NCBI GenBank assembly: GCA_943840565.1
Contig: CALSUY010000001.1
Span: 186,001 to 250,000, forward strand
Reading direction: 5' to 3'
DNA length: 64,000 bases
Source: an uncultured Candidatus Actinomarinales bacterium
GTDB taxonomy: Bacteria; Actinomycetota; Acidimicrobiia; Actinomarinales; Actinomarinaceae
Shown here piece by piece: positions 1-9,195 of this stretch (position 1 is the first letter of the stretch; every line of letters starts with the position of its first letter). The position numbers were made by a program, and so were the translations under genes. The notes below the pieces were generated by a model. The model saw nothing but the letters and a program-made list of their open reading frames with translations, was not told the origin of the DNA and did no database searches.

Positions 1-1
1 A

Positions 2-535
2 TACATTAATGACATCATCATTAATTCTAAAGTCCAGAGACCAGGAGTATGTAACGCACTTGAGACACTCTTAATAAATCGTAAAGTTTACAATGAAATC
101 GGTAAAGAAATCATTTCTGAATTAATCAACAACGATGTTGAGTTATTTGTTGATAAAGATATTAAGAATGAGTTTCCATCACTTGAAGAGGTCACAGATA
201 CTCATTTCGCAACTGAGTTCCATGATCTTAAGTTAGCAGTTGGCATTGTAGACACACTAGACGAAGCCATAGAGCATATCCAGGAATATTCGTCTGGGCA
301 CACAGAAGGTATCATTTCCGAATCTACAAAAGTCGCTGAACAATTTTCTAAAAGTATTGATTCCTCTGTCATTTTTATTAATACCTCAACTAGATTTACA
401 GATGGAGAAATGTTTGGATTTGGAGCAGAAGTCGGTATAAGTACTCAAAAACTTCATGTGAGAGGGCCTATGGGTTTGGAGGCGTTAACCACCGAAAGGT
501 ATGTTGTAACTACTGAAGGGATAATTAGAAAATGA
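2..535 (+). CDS. proA: Gamma-glutamyl phosphate reductase, C-terminal part
   Basis: This is the last 177 codons of glutamate-5-semialdehyde dehydrogenase, which reduces gamma-glutamyl phosphate with NADPH in proline synthesis in the cytoplasm. The gene begins before the window. The family's catalytic-cysteine block is visible near the left edge as QRPGVCNALETLL, and the C-terminal signature STRFTDGEMFGFGAEVGIST followed by RGPMGLEALTT is nearly canonical. The stop codon overlaps the ATG of the next gene (ATGA), so the two are probably cotranscribed. Proximity of proA and nadD is common in bacteria, and a MoxR/VWA pair between them is, as I recall, a mycobacterial arrangement. Identification is very safe; only the missing N-terminus limits it. 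Confidence 0.95.
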   Translation, partial: YINDIIINSKVQRPGVCNALETLLINRKVYNEIGKEIISELINNDVELFVDKDIKNEFPSLEEVTDTHFATEFHDLKLAVGIVDTLDEAIEHIQEYSSGHTEGIISESTKVAEQFSKSIDSSVIFINTSTRFTDGEMFGFGAEVGISTQKLHVRGPMGLEALTTERYVVTTEGIIRK

Positions 536-1362
536 ATATAGAAGATTTGAGTCTTAAGGATTTACAGAAAAGTGGATACTTTGCTGATCAAGCCTTACTG
601 GATGTAGTTAATGCAGCTCGTTTTTTAAATAAACCATTACTGATAGAAGGACCAGCAGGTACCGGAAAAACATTTTTAGCGAAAACCCTCTCAGGGATTC
701 TTAATTTAAAATTAATCCGTCTCCAGTGTCATGAGGGCATTGATGAGGACAGAGCTGTATATGAATGGAATTATAAAAAACAACTTTTATCTATTCAAAC
801 TAAATCTGATACGAGTAATCTTTTCGCTGAAGAATATCTTATAAAAAGACCTCTATTAAAAGCATTGACCTCTGAAGTTGATAACTTACTTCTTATCGAT
901 GAAATAGACCGAGCTGATGAAGAATTCGAAGCATTACTCTTAGAAATACTTGCAGAAAACCAAATCACAATTCCTGAAATGGGAACCATTACAGGCGAAG
1001 AGAACAAGGTTATAATACTGACCTCTAATAACACCAGAGAGCTATCAGATGCATTAAGAAGAAGGTGCATATATCTATATCTTGATTTTCCAAACATTGA
1101 GATAGAAAAAAAGGTACTAATGAATACTGTTGAGGGAATATCAGAAGATGAAGCTATAAAATATGCCTCACTCATTGCTTTTGTAAGAAATCTCAACTTA
1201 AATAAAATACCCTCATTAATTGAATCTGTTGAATGGGTAAAATTTAATATTTTCAGCAAAAGTCAAACTGATGAAAACTTAGGTATATTACTTAAAGATA
1301 AGTCAGACCATAAATTATACCTTGAAAGTATGGAACATTTTAATGAGTCTAACAACAAATGA
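532..1362 (+). CDS. MoxR-family AAA+ ATPase
   Basis: A 276-residue AAA+ ATPase of the MoxR type. Walker A is GPAGTGKT at residues 40-47, Walker B is LLLIDE at about 119-124, the sensor-1 asparagine lies in LTSNN at about 163-167, and an arginine run (RRR, 176-178) fits the arginine-finger position. MoxR ATPases typically act as chaperones that remodel or insert cofactors into a client, together with a VWA-domain partner; here the partner is the next gene, whose start overlaps this one. No carbon monoxide dehydrogenase or other obvious client is nearby, so CoxD would be an over-call. The start ATG overlaps the proA stop, which supports it. The client is unknown. Confidence 0.85.
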   Translation: MNIEDLSLKDLQKSGYFADQALLDVVNAARFLNKPLLIEGPAGTGKTFLAKTLSGILNLKLIRLQCHEGIDEDRAVYEWNYKKQLLSIQTKSDTSNLFAEEYLIKRPLLKALTSEVDNLLLIDEIDRADEEFEALLLEILAENQITIPEMGTITGEENKVIILTSNNTRELSDALRRRCIYLYLDFPNIEIEKKVLMNTVEGISEDEAIKYASLIAFVRNLNLNKIPSLIESVEWVKFNIFSKSQTDENLGILLKDKSDHKLYLESMEHFNESNNK

Positions 1363-2704
1363 GTTAGCTAAATTTTCTGCTTTTTGCAAAGATAATAACT
1401 TCTATATTCCCGTAGAATCAAGCGAAACATTTTTAAAGTATAAAATACAAAAGGATTTAAATTCACTTGAAGACAGCATAAAATATTTATATTACTTACT
1501 ACCAAAAGACTATGAAAGCCAACAAACTCTTAAAAGCTTAATTTATAAATATTTTCATTATGTGATTGAAGACTTGAATAGTACAACATTTCACATCATC
1601 GATGAATATCAAAACAATAATCAAAAACTTCTTGAAATACTTGAAGACATAAATTTAGGTAATTTAGAAGAACTCGAACGTATGTCTGTAGATCTTATTA
1701 TGAACGATATAGATGCTGATTTCACGAGACCAGTGTCAGACTTATATTGGTTAAATCAAATTAAAAAATCCAAAAAATATCAAGAATTTTTTGATATGTT
1801 TAATAATCTGGAAATGTCTAAATTCTCAGAACTCACTAATCAGTTGAATAAAGAAAACATGCAGAGATTATTAGATAACTCTATTTTGGAAAAAATTATA
1901 GAGGAAAGAAATAAACAAAAAGCAGCTTATAAGCCCTCAGAGCTTGAACCAAGAACACAACTTAATGAAAAAGATTTTTTATTTACCAATCAAGAGGAAC
2001 GTAAATTATTACTAGAGCAAACCTATCAATTAGGGAAAAAACTAGCAATAAAATACAAGCGATTTATAAAAGACTCAAATAAAGGACACCTATATTTCCG
2101 AAGAACTATTCGCAAATCCCTAGAATCTGGAGGTTCATTTGAAAAGCTTATTTTCAAACCTCGGGTTAAAAAAAAGCCAAAACTAACGATTTTATGTGAT
2201 ATAAGTGGGTCAATGGCACTGAATTCATTATTTGGTGTAACACTGCTTTACGGGATGGTTAGTAAATTTAAATCTATTAAAGCCTTTGTCTTCATAGATG
2301 GAGCAACTGAAATATCAAAAACTTTACGATTAATTAAAAAAAATGAAATTGAGAAAATATTTTCCAGATGGAGTGAATTTGTAAAATCCGATGGGCATTC
2401 TGACTACCAAACGTCGCTTCGAGAACTCATCAAATACGACAATTCTGAAAAGGGAACATTAATTGTTATTGGAGATGCTAGAAATAATTATAGAAACATA
2501 TCTGAAGATCTTATTGAAGACTTAGATGAAAAGTATAAAAAAATATTTTGGATAAATCCAGAACAGAGTAAATACTGGAACACTGGCGATAGTCAAATGA
2601 AAAAGTTTGAAGAAATTAACTATAAGACTGTTGAAGTGAGAAACTATAAACAGTTAAAAGATTTTATTAAAGAAATAGATCTCAAAAAGGTATTATCACT
2701 ATGA
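1343..2704 (+). CDS. VWA-domain protein, CoxE-like partner of the MoxR ATPase
   Basis: A 453-residue protein whose C-terminal half is a von Willebrand factor A domain. The MIDAS metal site DISGS begins at about residue 286 and is followed by a Rossmann-like stretch and a threonine/aspartate-containing region (KSDGHSDYQTSL). The N-terminal half is charged and helical without a recognised domain. I chose ATG 1343; a TTG at 1322 in the same frame would add seven residues and a longer overlap with the upstream ATPase gene. MoxR and VWA proteins usually work as a pair in assembling or activating a metalloprotein or complex. The stop overlaps the nadD start. The domain call is firm and the substrate is not known. 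Confidence 0.8.
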   Translation: MSLTTNELAKFSAFCKDNNFYIPVESSETFLKYKIQKDLNSLEDSIKYLYYLLPKDYESQQTLKSLIYKYFHYVIEDLNSTTFHIIDEYQNNNQKLLEILEDINLGNLEELERMSVDLIMNDIDADFTRPVSDLYWLNQIKKSKKYQEFFDMFNNLEMSKFSELTNQLNKENMQRLLDNSILEKIIEERNKQKAAYKPSELEPRTQLNEKDFLFTNQEERKLLLEQTYQLGKKLAIKYKRFIKDSNKGHLYFRRTIRKSLESGGSFEKLIFKPRVKKKPKLTILCDISGSMALNSLFGVTLLYGMVSKFKSIKAFVFIDGATEISKTLRLIKKNEIEKIFSRWSEFVKSDGHSDYQTSLRELIKYDNSEKGTLIVIGDARNNYRNISEDLIEDLDEKYKKIFWINPEQSKYWNTGDSQMKKFEEINYKTVEVRNYKQLKDFIKEIDLKKVLSL

Positions 2705-3264
2705 GTATCGGTATTTTAGGTGGGACATTTGATCCACCACACAAGGCACATGTTGAAATTTCCAATAGAGCAATAGAACAGTATGACCTAGATCAAATTT
2801 ACTTTGTTCCGTCTAAAAATCCCTGGCAAAAAGATGTATCTACGACTTATATCGATCGCTTCAATATGACTTCTTTACTAGTTCAAGACTTTAATAATAT
2901 AGAAGTTAGTGATATTGAACAATTGAATGAAAATAAGACTTATACAGTGGATACTCTTAAAAAACTATCAATTCCTAAAGATGAACTGTATTTCATTCTA
3001 GGTGCAGATGTAGCTATAGATATTAAGACATGGAGTAGATATGAAGAACTTGAGAAACTCACTAACTTCTTAATTGCACCTAGAAATCATATTAATGAAA
3101 AATTATTGGATGAACTTTTTCCATTTGAATATAGCCTAATAGAAGGGGAGGAGCTAGACATTAGTTCATCAAATATAAGAAAGAGTTATGAAAATGGGGT
3201 TAACCTAAACTCTATAATCCCCGAAGAAGTATTAAATTATATTTCTAAAAATAAGCTTTATTAA
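2701..3264 (+). CDS. nadD: Nicotinate-nucleotide adenylyltransferase
   Basis: A 187-residue enzyme that joins nicotinate mononucleotide and ATP to make deamido-NAD in NAD biosynthesis. The nucleotidyltransferase signature GGTFDPPHKAH is at residues 7-17 and the C-terminal SSSNIR motif (family ISSTxIR) is at 155-160. Length is typical. The ATG overlaps the stop of the VWA gene by four bases, pointing to an operon from proA to nadD. In most bacteria rsfS follows directly; here a two-gene potassium-uptake unit on the other strand has been placed between them. The end overlaps the convergent trkH stop by a few bases, with no room for a terminator. Confidence 0.95.
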   Translation: MSIGILGGTFDPPHKAHVEISNRAIEQYDLDQIYFVPSKNPWQKDVSTTYIDRFNMTSLLVQDFNNIEVSDIEQLNENKTYTVDTLKKLSIPKDELYFILGADVAIDIKTWSRYEELEKLTNFLIAPRNHINEKLLDELFPFEYSLIEGEELDISSSNIRKSYENGVNLNSIIPEEVLNYISKNKLY

Positions 3265-4712
3265 TTCTTCCAAGTCTTTTTATAAAAAAGAATTGCGATA
3301 GGAAAAATCTCCAATCTTCCAACAATCATCAAAAAGCAAATAACTAATTTAGATGGTGAATCTAAAAAAGCGAAATTTCTAATTGGCCCCACTTCATTAA
3401 GTCCAGGACCAATGTTATTCATGGCAGAAGCCACGCTACTTAATACTCCCTCAAAAGATAAATTAAGACCTGCAGCACTAGTTGTTGCGCTAAGTGCAAA
3501 CGTACCAAGCACAAAAATAGCAACATATAGAATAAAAAACGTTTGTACAGATTCAATCATTTTTTCTGGAAGCGCAGATTTAGACATCCGAATTTTAAAT
3601 ATTGCATTAGGGTAAAGTATTTTACGTATCTCATTTCTCACTGATTTTAAAAGAGCTATTACCCTAATTGTTTTCAATCCACCAGCTGTTGACCCTGCCA
3701 TTCCACCTAAAAACATTAATCCTAAAATGAAAGCTCTATAGTCTACACTCCAAAATTCATAATCAATATTCGTAAATCCAGTTGTTGTTATTAATGTCAG
3801 CGATGTAAATAACGCCGAGTTGATAGCCTCTAGATATGTTTCACTAATAGATAATGTTTTAGGAATAAATATTAAGGATGAAGAAATTACTATAAATAGG
3901 TAAAATTTAAATTCTGTACTCTCAACTAAGCTTTTGAAACTTTTAAAGCTTTTGAATATGAGAGTAAACGAAATTCCAGCAATAAACATGAATAGTATTA
4001 GTATCCACTTTGCTGATTGAGCCATTTCAGAAACTGATGAATTTGAAACACTGAAACCTCCTGTCGACAGTGTTGTTAGTGAGTGGTTTAAAGCTGAGTA
4101 AAACGATAATCCACTGAAATACAACATAACAGTTTCAAGTAAAGTTAATCCCGAATAAACTACCCATAATAGTTTCGCAGTATCCTGAAATCGGGGTGTT
4201 AACCTATCTGCAGTAGGTCCCGGTGATTCTGCTTTGAATAGATTAATTCCACCTGAGCCAAGTAATGGAAGAACAGTTATTGTCAAGACCACTATTCCCA
4301 TTCCACCCAGCCACTGAGTAGTTGATCTCCATATAAGTAATGAGGCATTTATAGACTCAATGTCACTTAGTATTGAAGATCCTGTTGTTGTAAAACCTGA
4401 AATTGTTTCAAATAATATGTCAATAAATGAAAAATTTATATTTGAAAGTAAGTAAGGGATAGTTCCATATACTGAAATTAATATCCACGATATACCAACA
4501 GCACCAAAACCTTGTATTGTCGTAAGTTTTCTAGTGGGTAAAATATTTTTCCTTATCAAATATGAAAAAACTAATGTAGATACCAGAAGAATTACAAGAG
4601 AGTTTGCATAGAAATAATCTTGCTCATAAAAACCATAAAGTATAGTTGGAATTAATGATGCTGCTAGAACGGGATACACAGCAGAACTAATAAATATTAT
4701 AATTTTTAACAT
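3261..4712 (-). CDS. trkH: Potassium uptake membrane subunit TrkH/KtrB family
   Basis: A 483-residue integral membrane protein with the four pseudo-repeated pore loops of the Trk/Ktr/HKT family. The filter glycines are visible in TTGS (109-112), STGGF (216-220), TTTGF (309-313) and NNIGPG (432-437). It forms the K+ pathway in the cytoplasmic membrane and is gated by the cytoplasmic TrkA protein encoded immediately upstream on the same strand, seven bases away. The length fits TrkH better than the shorter KtrB, and a two-RCK TrkA partner supports TrkH. It ends against the nadD stop in a tail-to-tail arrangement. The family call is secure. Confidence 0.92.
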   Translation of the reverse strand: MLKIIIFISSAVYPVLAASLIPTILYGFYEQDYFYANSLVILLVSTLVFSYLIRKNILPTRKLTTIQGFGAVGISWILISVYGTIPYLLSNINFSFIDILFETISGFTTTGSSILSDIESINASLLIWRSTTQWLGGMGIVVLTITVLPLLGSGGINLFKAESPGPTADRLTPRFQDTAKLLWVVYSGLTLLETVMLYFSGLSFYSALNHSLTTLSTGGFSVSNSSVSEMAQSAKWILILFMFIAGISFTLIFKSFKSFKSLVESTEFKFYLFIVISSSLIFIPKTLSISETYLEAINSALFTSLTLITTTGFTNIDYEFWSVDYRAFILGLMFLGGMAGSTAGGLKTIRVIALLKSVRNEIRKILYPNAIFKIRMSKSALPEKMIESVQTFFILYVAIFVLGTFALSATTSAAGLNLSFEGVLSSVASAMNNIGPGLNEVGPIRNFAFLDSPSKLVICFLMIVGRLEIFPIAILFYKKTWKN

Positions 4713-4719
4713 TTAAAAT

Positions 4720-6051
4720 CTAACAGAATAATTCTTCTACTTCTTCAATACTTTCAGGATGCGTGAAAACAACTAATTTATCCTTTGCACCGAATTTCCA
4801 GCTTCCAGATGGGATGAAGGTATTTTCTCTTCTCGTAACACCAGCAATGAGGCAATTATTTGGTAATTCAAGATCAGAAATTGACTTATCTAAGACTTCA
4901 CATTTGTCACTTATAATAATTTCCAACGCTTCAATATCAGTATCTTCAAAAGTCAATGCAGAGGTTACTTGAGAAGATCTGACATCTTTCAGGATGGAGT
5001 TTGCAGCAGAAATTCTTGTAGAGATAGTTGCTTGTATCGATGAATCTTTTAGTAACTCCAAGTAGTCAATTTTATTTACTCGCGTAATTATTTCCGTTGC
5101 ACCAAGCGCTTTGCCTACGAGTGAGCATACTATATTCTTAGAATCATCTTTACTTAAAGCAACTATTGCTGATTCGTCATCAACTCCAATATCAATCAAA
5201 TTATTAGGAACTTCTGGATCATTGCAGACGACAATCACATGAGAATTATTCTCAGCTATTCGATTACAATCTTTTTCATTGTCATCGATTACAACAACAT
5301 CGTATTTTTTATATAATCTTTGTGCTAATAATTCTGCGGCCCTTGAGGCACCAATGATGATAACTTTTCTTAATTCTTTTTTTTCTTCAATTCCAAGTAG
5401 AGACAATGCAGTTTGAATATCACCATTTTTAACAATTAGTTTTACATGATCATTTTCTTCCAGTTCAGTATCTCCATTAGCCAAGCTTGATTCATTATCT
5501 CGTACAAAAGCAGTAACAAGCCAATTTTCTCTTCCTCCAAATTCATGGATATTACTAAGTTTGTTATCTAATAATGGGGAAGATTCTGAAATGACTCCTC
5601 CAATTGATAAGAGTTTACCATCTCCAAACTCATGAATATCATAGATGCCAGCTCTAGATAATAACTTTTCTATCTCGTCACAAGCAGAATCAGAAGGATC
5701 AATTATTTGATCAATTTTTAATTCCTCAAGTTCATTTTTCATTGAATTATCTTGAACTCTAGCAAAAGATTTTTTGGTACCCATATTTTTTGCTAAGTAA
5801 CAACTCAACATATTTACATTTTCGTTATCGGTTACTGCAATAATTAAATCAGCTTCTTCAGCACCACCTTGTATCAATGAACTTGGACTTCCACCATTTC
5901 CCTGGATGACTAATGCATCTAAAGTAGAGTTAAGTTCTTCAACTTTGTTAACATTTTCCTCTATGAGAGTTACATCGTGTTGTTCACCGGAAAGTTTAGT
6001 TGCTAAAAAACTACCAACTTCGCCTGCTCCAATAATAATTATTTTTTTCAA
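4720..6051 (-). CDS. trkA: Trk potassium system NAD-binding regulator TrkA
   Basis: A 443-residue cytoplasmic protein with two tandem RCK units, each an NAD-binding Rossmann fold (TrkA-N) followed by a TrkA-C domain. The first dinucleotide motif is GAGEVG at residues 8-13; the second begins KVIIIGASRAAE near residue 230 and is degenerate in its glycines. It gates TrkH in response to bound nucleotide. The start is a TTG giving MKKIIIIGAGEVG, with a GAGG ribosome-binding site five bases before it. It is divergent from rsfS with only 39 bases between the two start codons, so both promoters must be packed there. The two-domain architecture matches TrkA of the Trk system rather than single-RCK KtrA. 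Confidence 0.92.
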   Translation of the reverse strand: MKKIIIIGAGEVGSFLATKLSGEQHDVTLIEENVNKVEELNSTLDALVIQGNGGSPSSLIQGGAEEADLIIAVTDNENVNMLSCYLAKNMGTKKSFARVQDNSMKNELEELKIDQIIDPSDSACDEIEKLLSRAGIYDIHEFGDGKLLSIGGVISESSPLLDNKLSNIHEFGGRENWLVTAFVRDNESSLANGDTELEENDHVKLIVKNGDIQTALSLLGIEEKKELRKVIIIGASRAAELLAQRLYKKYDVVVIDDNEKDCNRIAENNSHVIVVCNDPEVPNNLIDIGVDDESAIVALSKDDSKNIVCSLVGKALGATEIITRVNKIDYLELLKDSSIQATISTRISAANSILKDVRSSQVTSALTFEDTDIEALEIIISDKCEVLDKSISDLELPNNCLIAGVTRRENTFIPSGSWKFGAKDKLVVFTHPESIEEVEELFC

Positions 6052-6090
6052 GTTAGCCTCAATATTAAGGATAGTGTCATTATTTATTAC

Positions 6091-6462
6091 ATGGTAATAT
6101 ATTTATTAGTGACTAAAAAAATAAATGAAAATAAATCTAACTTCACTGACTCACTCATTGATATTCTATTAATTCAAAACATTAAAAATATTACAATTTA
6201 TAGACCTAAATTAGATCCCTATAGTGATTATGTTATTATCTCTACAGCAGCTTCTAATACTCAAATGAACTCAGCTCTAACTAAAATAAGTAAGCATATT
6301 AAATCCCTTGGCTTGGTAGTACTATCTGAGGGTATCAATTCATCATGGATACTTCTTCAGTCTAATGGTGTGTCCCTACATATTTTTACAGAAGAGGCAA
6401 GAGAATACTATTCAATTGAAGATTTATACTTTGATAGTAATTTAGTGAACCAATATGGTTAA
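6091..6462 (+). CDS. rsfS: Ribosomal silencing factor RsfS
   Basis: A 123-residue protein of the RsfS/Iojap family (DUF143). It binds ribosomal protein uL14 on the 50S subunit and blocks subunit joining under starvation. The family pattern is clear: a beta strand ending in TDSLIDILLIQNI, then DYVIISTAASNTQ (family DYFVIASGNS), the central GLVVLSEGINSSWILL and the conserved HIFTEEAREYYSIEDLY. Length is normal. In related genomes rsfS follows nadD; here trkA-trkH intervene on the other strand. The tRNA-Ala gene begins 14 bases after the stop, so both may be on one transcript. Confidence 0.9.
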   Translation: MVIYLLVTKKINENKSNFTDSLIDILLIQNIKNITIYRPKLDPYSDYVIISTAASNTQMNSALTKISKHIKSLGLVVLSEGINSSWILLQSNGVSLHIFTEEAREYYSIEDLYFDSNLVNQYG

Positions 6463-6476
6463 AATTCCAATAGTTA

Positions 6477-6549
6477 GGGGCTGTAGCTCAGCTGGCAGAG
6501 CACCTGCATGGCATGCAGGGGGTCAGGGGTTCAAATCCCCTCAGCTCCA
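6477..6549 (+). tRNA. tRNA-Ala (GGC)
   Basis: A complete 73-base cloverleaf. The acceptor stem pairs GGGGCTG with CAGCTCC (one G-U), the anticodon arm is CCTGC-ATGGCAT-GCAGG with anticodon GGC for alanine, and the T arm is AGGGG-TTCAAAT-CCCCT. The discriminator base is A and the CCA end is not encoded. It marks the left edge of a small polysaccharide insert whose first gene starts nine bases downstream. Confidence 0.96.
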
Positions 6550-6558
6550 CTTGAAAAA

Positions 6559-7803
6559 ATGAATATTTCTTATTTAAAAAAAATTTTTCTTGAAACCAAA
6601 GAATTATTCACTTCTCAATTTTTTATAGCTTTGCTGTCTTTATTACAAGTTAGTTATGTCGTAAAACAACTTGGTCCTGAAAAGTATGGTGTGATTACTT
6701 TATTTGTAACATTCATATCACTTTTCTTCAAAGCACTCCATTCGAAAAATAGCGATGTAACATTACTAGCGTTTAAAGAAGATAATAAAAATATATTTTA
6801 TCCTGCTTTGACATTTGACTTAATAATTGGACTATTCGCAATGCTCTTGTGTTTCACAATATACTTAACACCTTATGTTTCAAAAATTAATATTAATAGT
6901 TTTTCAAATTATCTCCTTATTTACCTGGTTTGTAGAGTAATTTTTAATTTTTCCGAAACGTCAAAAGCCATATTGATAAATACTGGTAACTTAAAGATAC
7001 TTTCGTATATGGAATTATTTGGCATCGTAATTAGATTTTTTTTAATAGTATCTTTAATAAGCATTGATCCTACAATCCAAAATTATTTATTAGGTCAGTC
7101 GATTTATTTCCTTTCTTACGGCTTAATAGCAGTTGCTATAGCTAGAAAAGTAATAAAAAAAACAAGATATGAATTTCAAATGAATATAAATGAATATTGG
7201 CATACAGTAAAAAAAACATATAAAAAAATTCGAGTTGATCAAATAATAGGTACAGTTCCTCAACACTTCGATGTTTTACTGCTTTCTTTAATTGGTGATA
7301 TAAATATTGTAGGTATTTATAAATTTGCAAAAAGACTAGTTGAACCTATTAACTATATCGTAAGTGCTTTTAATCCATGGATTCAGAATCAATATTCAAA
7401 TAAAAAAAATATAAATTTTAGTGATTTTGTAAAAAAATTACTTCTCCCAGTCTCCACTGCAATACTTTTAGCTTATATTTATATGGGAAAAAGTATTATT
7501 TTGTTAGTAGGCAGCAGCGAATTCACAAGTGCCTATCAGCCAATGATTATTTTGAGTTTAGGTTACTTATTTTACCTGCTTACTTTTTGGATTAGACAAT
7601 CACTACTCTTTAATGAATTAATAACATACCATATTTACGGCCGGTTCATTTATACAGCTATTTTTATTGCTACATCCCTTCCACTGACAAATTTATTTAA
7701 TCTAAATGGTTTAGCTTTGTCGCTGTCTTTATCTATGATTATTCAAAAATTATACGAGTATTTTATATATAAGAACAAAATTATTCCCAAATCAATTTTT
7801 TAG
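6559..7803 (+). CDS. Polysaccharide flippase (Wzx-like, MATE/MVF superfamily)
   Basis: A 414-residue, very hydrophobic protein with about 12 predicted membrane segments and the N-terminal amphipathic FTSQFFIALLSLLQVSYVV plus GPEKYGVITLF pattern of O-antigen flippases. It would move undecaprenyl-linked oligosaccharides across the cytoplasmic membrane. The start is ATG 6559; the open frame extends upstream only because it reads through the tRNA-Ala gene, so the longer version is not real. The next gene is a polymerase-like membrane protein, which supports a Wzx/Wzy pathway. The whole unit lies directly behind a tRNA gene, a common site for flexible islands. Glycan specificity cannot be read from sequence. 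Confidence 0.75.
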   Translation: MNISYLKKIFLETKELFTSQFFIALLSLLQVSYVVKQLGPEKYGVITLFVTFISLFFKALHSKNSDVTLLAFKEDNKNIFYPALTFDLIIGLFAMLLCFTIYLTPYVSKININSFSNYLLIYLVCRVIFNFSETSKAILINTGNLKILSYMELFGIVIRFFLIVSLISIDPTIQNYLLGQSIYFLSYGLIAVAIARKVIKKTRYEFQMNINEYWHTVKKTYKKIRVDQIIGTVPQHFDVLLLSLIGDINIVGIYKFAKRLVEPINYIVSAFNPWIQNQYSNKKNINFSDFVKKLLLPVSTAILLAYIYMGKSIILLVGSSEFTSAYQPMIILSLGYLFYLLTFWIRQSLLFNELITYHIYGRFIYTAIFIATSLPLTNLFNLNGLALSLSLSMIIQKLYEYFIYKNKIIPKSIF

Positions 7804-7821
7804 TTCTGTATCATTAAGTTT

Positions 7822-9195
7822 ATGATTAAGAATAAGAATCAAGTCTTAGAACCCTTAATAATTGCCGGTATCTTTTTGGTATTCTTAGATGCTTATGAAG
7901 TTTTCAGCTTCCCTATATCCTGGATGGGGCAAGTATTCCTACTTTCATTAGCTATTACACAATTTAAGGAATATAAACAATTCTTCAAAGGGAGACTCTT
8001 TTTCAATGTAGTGTTATTGCTATTAGTACCGCAGATTTATATATTTATCAATCTTGTATTTTCTGAGGAAAACTTAACATACACAGCATTACGTTTTTTA
8101 AATATATTTTCCTTTCTAATTTTACTTGCTTTTTCTGTAAATTATTCGACTAATAATAAGATAGATAAAGAAGATATTCTTATAAAAATGAAATATTTCT
8201 GTTTTATTTACTCAATATTTGTTATTTATATCTTTTTGGCACAAATATTTGATTTTTATGAGCCATTTCGAAATAGGTCAAATACAGATTCCTTTGAAGC
8301 TTCTAGACAATCAATTTTTTGGTTATCTCAACCGCACAGAGCAATGGGTACATTTAGAGAACCAAGTTTTCTCATAACATTTTTCTGCCCCTTAATTTTG
8401 CTAGTTGTGAAATCATTAAAAAAAACCAACATCATTTTTTGTGTAATTACTGGAATAGCTTTGGGTTTAACAAGGAGTGACTACATTAGATTTTTTTCAG
8501 TAATAATTTTTCTATTTTTAATGTACACAATCTACGTTGAAAAAAAAATAAATTTTAATTTTATTTTTTTGCTCATCCCAATCATATTCTTTTCAACTTT
8601 TGGTATTTTAGAATGTAATTTAAATCCTAACAGTATTGATTGTAGTAATTATAAAGAAGATGTTGAAAAAATAAATGGCTCAGGAAAGTTACAAGTTAAA
8701 TCAAATAGTCCTGCATCAGTCATTGAGCTAGGAGTTGAACGTTTAGATGTAGTAAGTTTCTTTTTTGGCACATTAGATAATTTAAAACCTAATGGATTAA
8801 GTAGTGTCAACAAAAATTATCAGTACTATCAATCTATTAAAATTAGTGACGAAATGTATCTTACAAACAGAACTCTTCCAGAGTACCTGCTAACTCGTTA
8901 CGATACTAAAAATTTTGGAACAGGCAGTTATTCGGTAGTTGGTTATGAAGTAAATGTGCAAAATTTAATAGTATTTTATTCACAGGCCTTTGGTGTAACA
9001 TTTATTGTTTTATTATTTCTAATTTTTATCGACTTCATAACAAAGAATAAGTTATCAGTAGACACAGTATATTTTATAATTATTGTTTTATTTTTTACAA
9101 TTAGTCCCATTGAAGAAGTTAATGCTTACTATGGATTGATAATAGGATTTTCATACGGTTTATTAATAAAAGGAAACAAATATGAAAAAATATAA
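7822..9195 (+). CDS. O-antigen polymerase/ligase-like membrane protein (Wzy-type), copy 1
   Basis: A 457-residue membrane protein with about ten hydrophobic segments and a long extracytoplasmic loop (roughly residues 270-370) between late segments, as in Wzy polymerases and WaaL ligases. It carries GTFREPSFLITFF, which recurs almost unchanged (GTFREPSFLAVW) in the protein at 47839-49224; both also begin with a similar FLDAYEVFSFPISW / LEGLDAFSIFAVPFPW segment and have cysteine-rich loops. They are therefore paralogues. The arginine in the loop motif resembles the conserved arginine of polymerases. It follows the flippase by 18 bases and its stop overlaps the serC start. Polymerase versus ligase cannot be decided. 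Confidence 0.65.
   Translation: MIKNKNQVLEPLIIAGIFLVFLDAYEVFSFPISWMGQVFLLSLAITQFKEYKQFFKGRLFFNVVLLLLVPQIYIFINLVFSEENLTYTALRFLNIFSFLILLAFSVNYSTNNKIDKEDILIKMKYFCFIYSIFVIYIFLAQIFDFYEPFRNRSNTDSFEASRQSIFWLSQPHRAMGTFREPSFLITFFCPLILLVVKSLKKTNIIFCVITGIALGLTRSDYIRFFSVIIFLFLMYTIYVEKKINFNFIFLLIPIIFFSTFGILECNLNPNSIDCSNYKEDVEKINGSGKLQVKSNSPASVIELGVERLDVVSFFFGTLDNLKPNGLSSVNKNYQYYQSIKISDEMYLTNRTLPEYLLTRYDTKNFGTGSYSVVGYEVNVQNLIVFYSQAFGVTFIVLLFLIFIDFITKNKLSVDTVYFIIIVLFFTISPIEEVNAYYGLIIGFSYGLLIKGNKYEKI

Noticed and set aside
795-1259. Minus-strand open frame inside the MoxR gene
   Set aside because: Serine-rich antisense shadow of a clear AAA+ gene with no family likeness.
532-2704. Calling the MoxR/VWA pair coxD-coxE
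   Set aside because: No carbon monoxide dehydrogenase genes are present nearby.
6508-6558. Upstream extension of the flippase reading frame
   Set aside because: It reads through the tRNA-Ala gene; ATG 6559 gives the family N-terminus.
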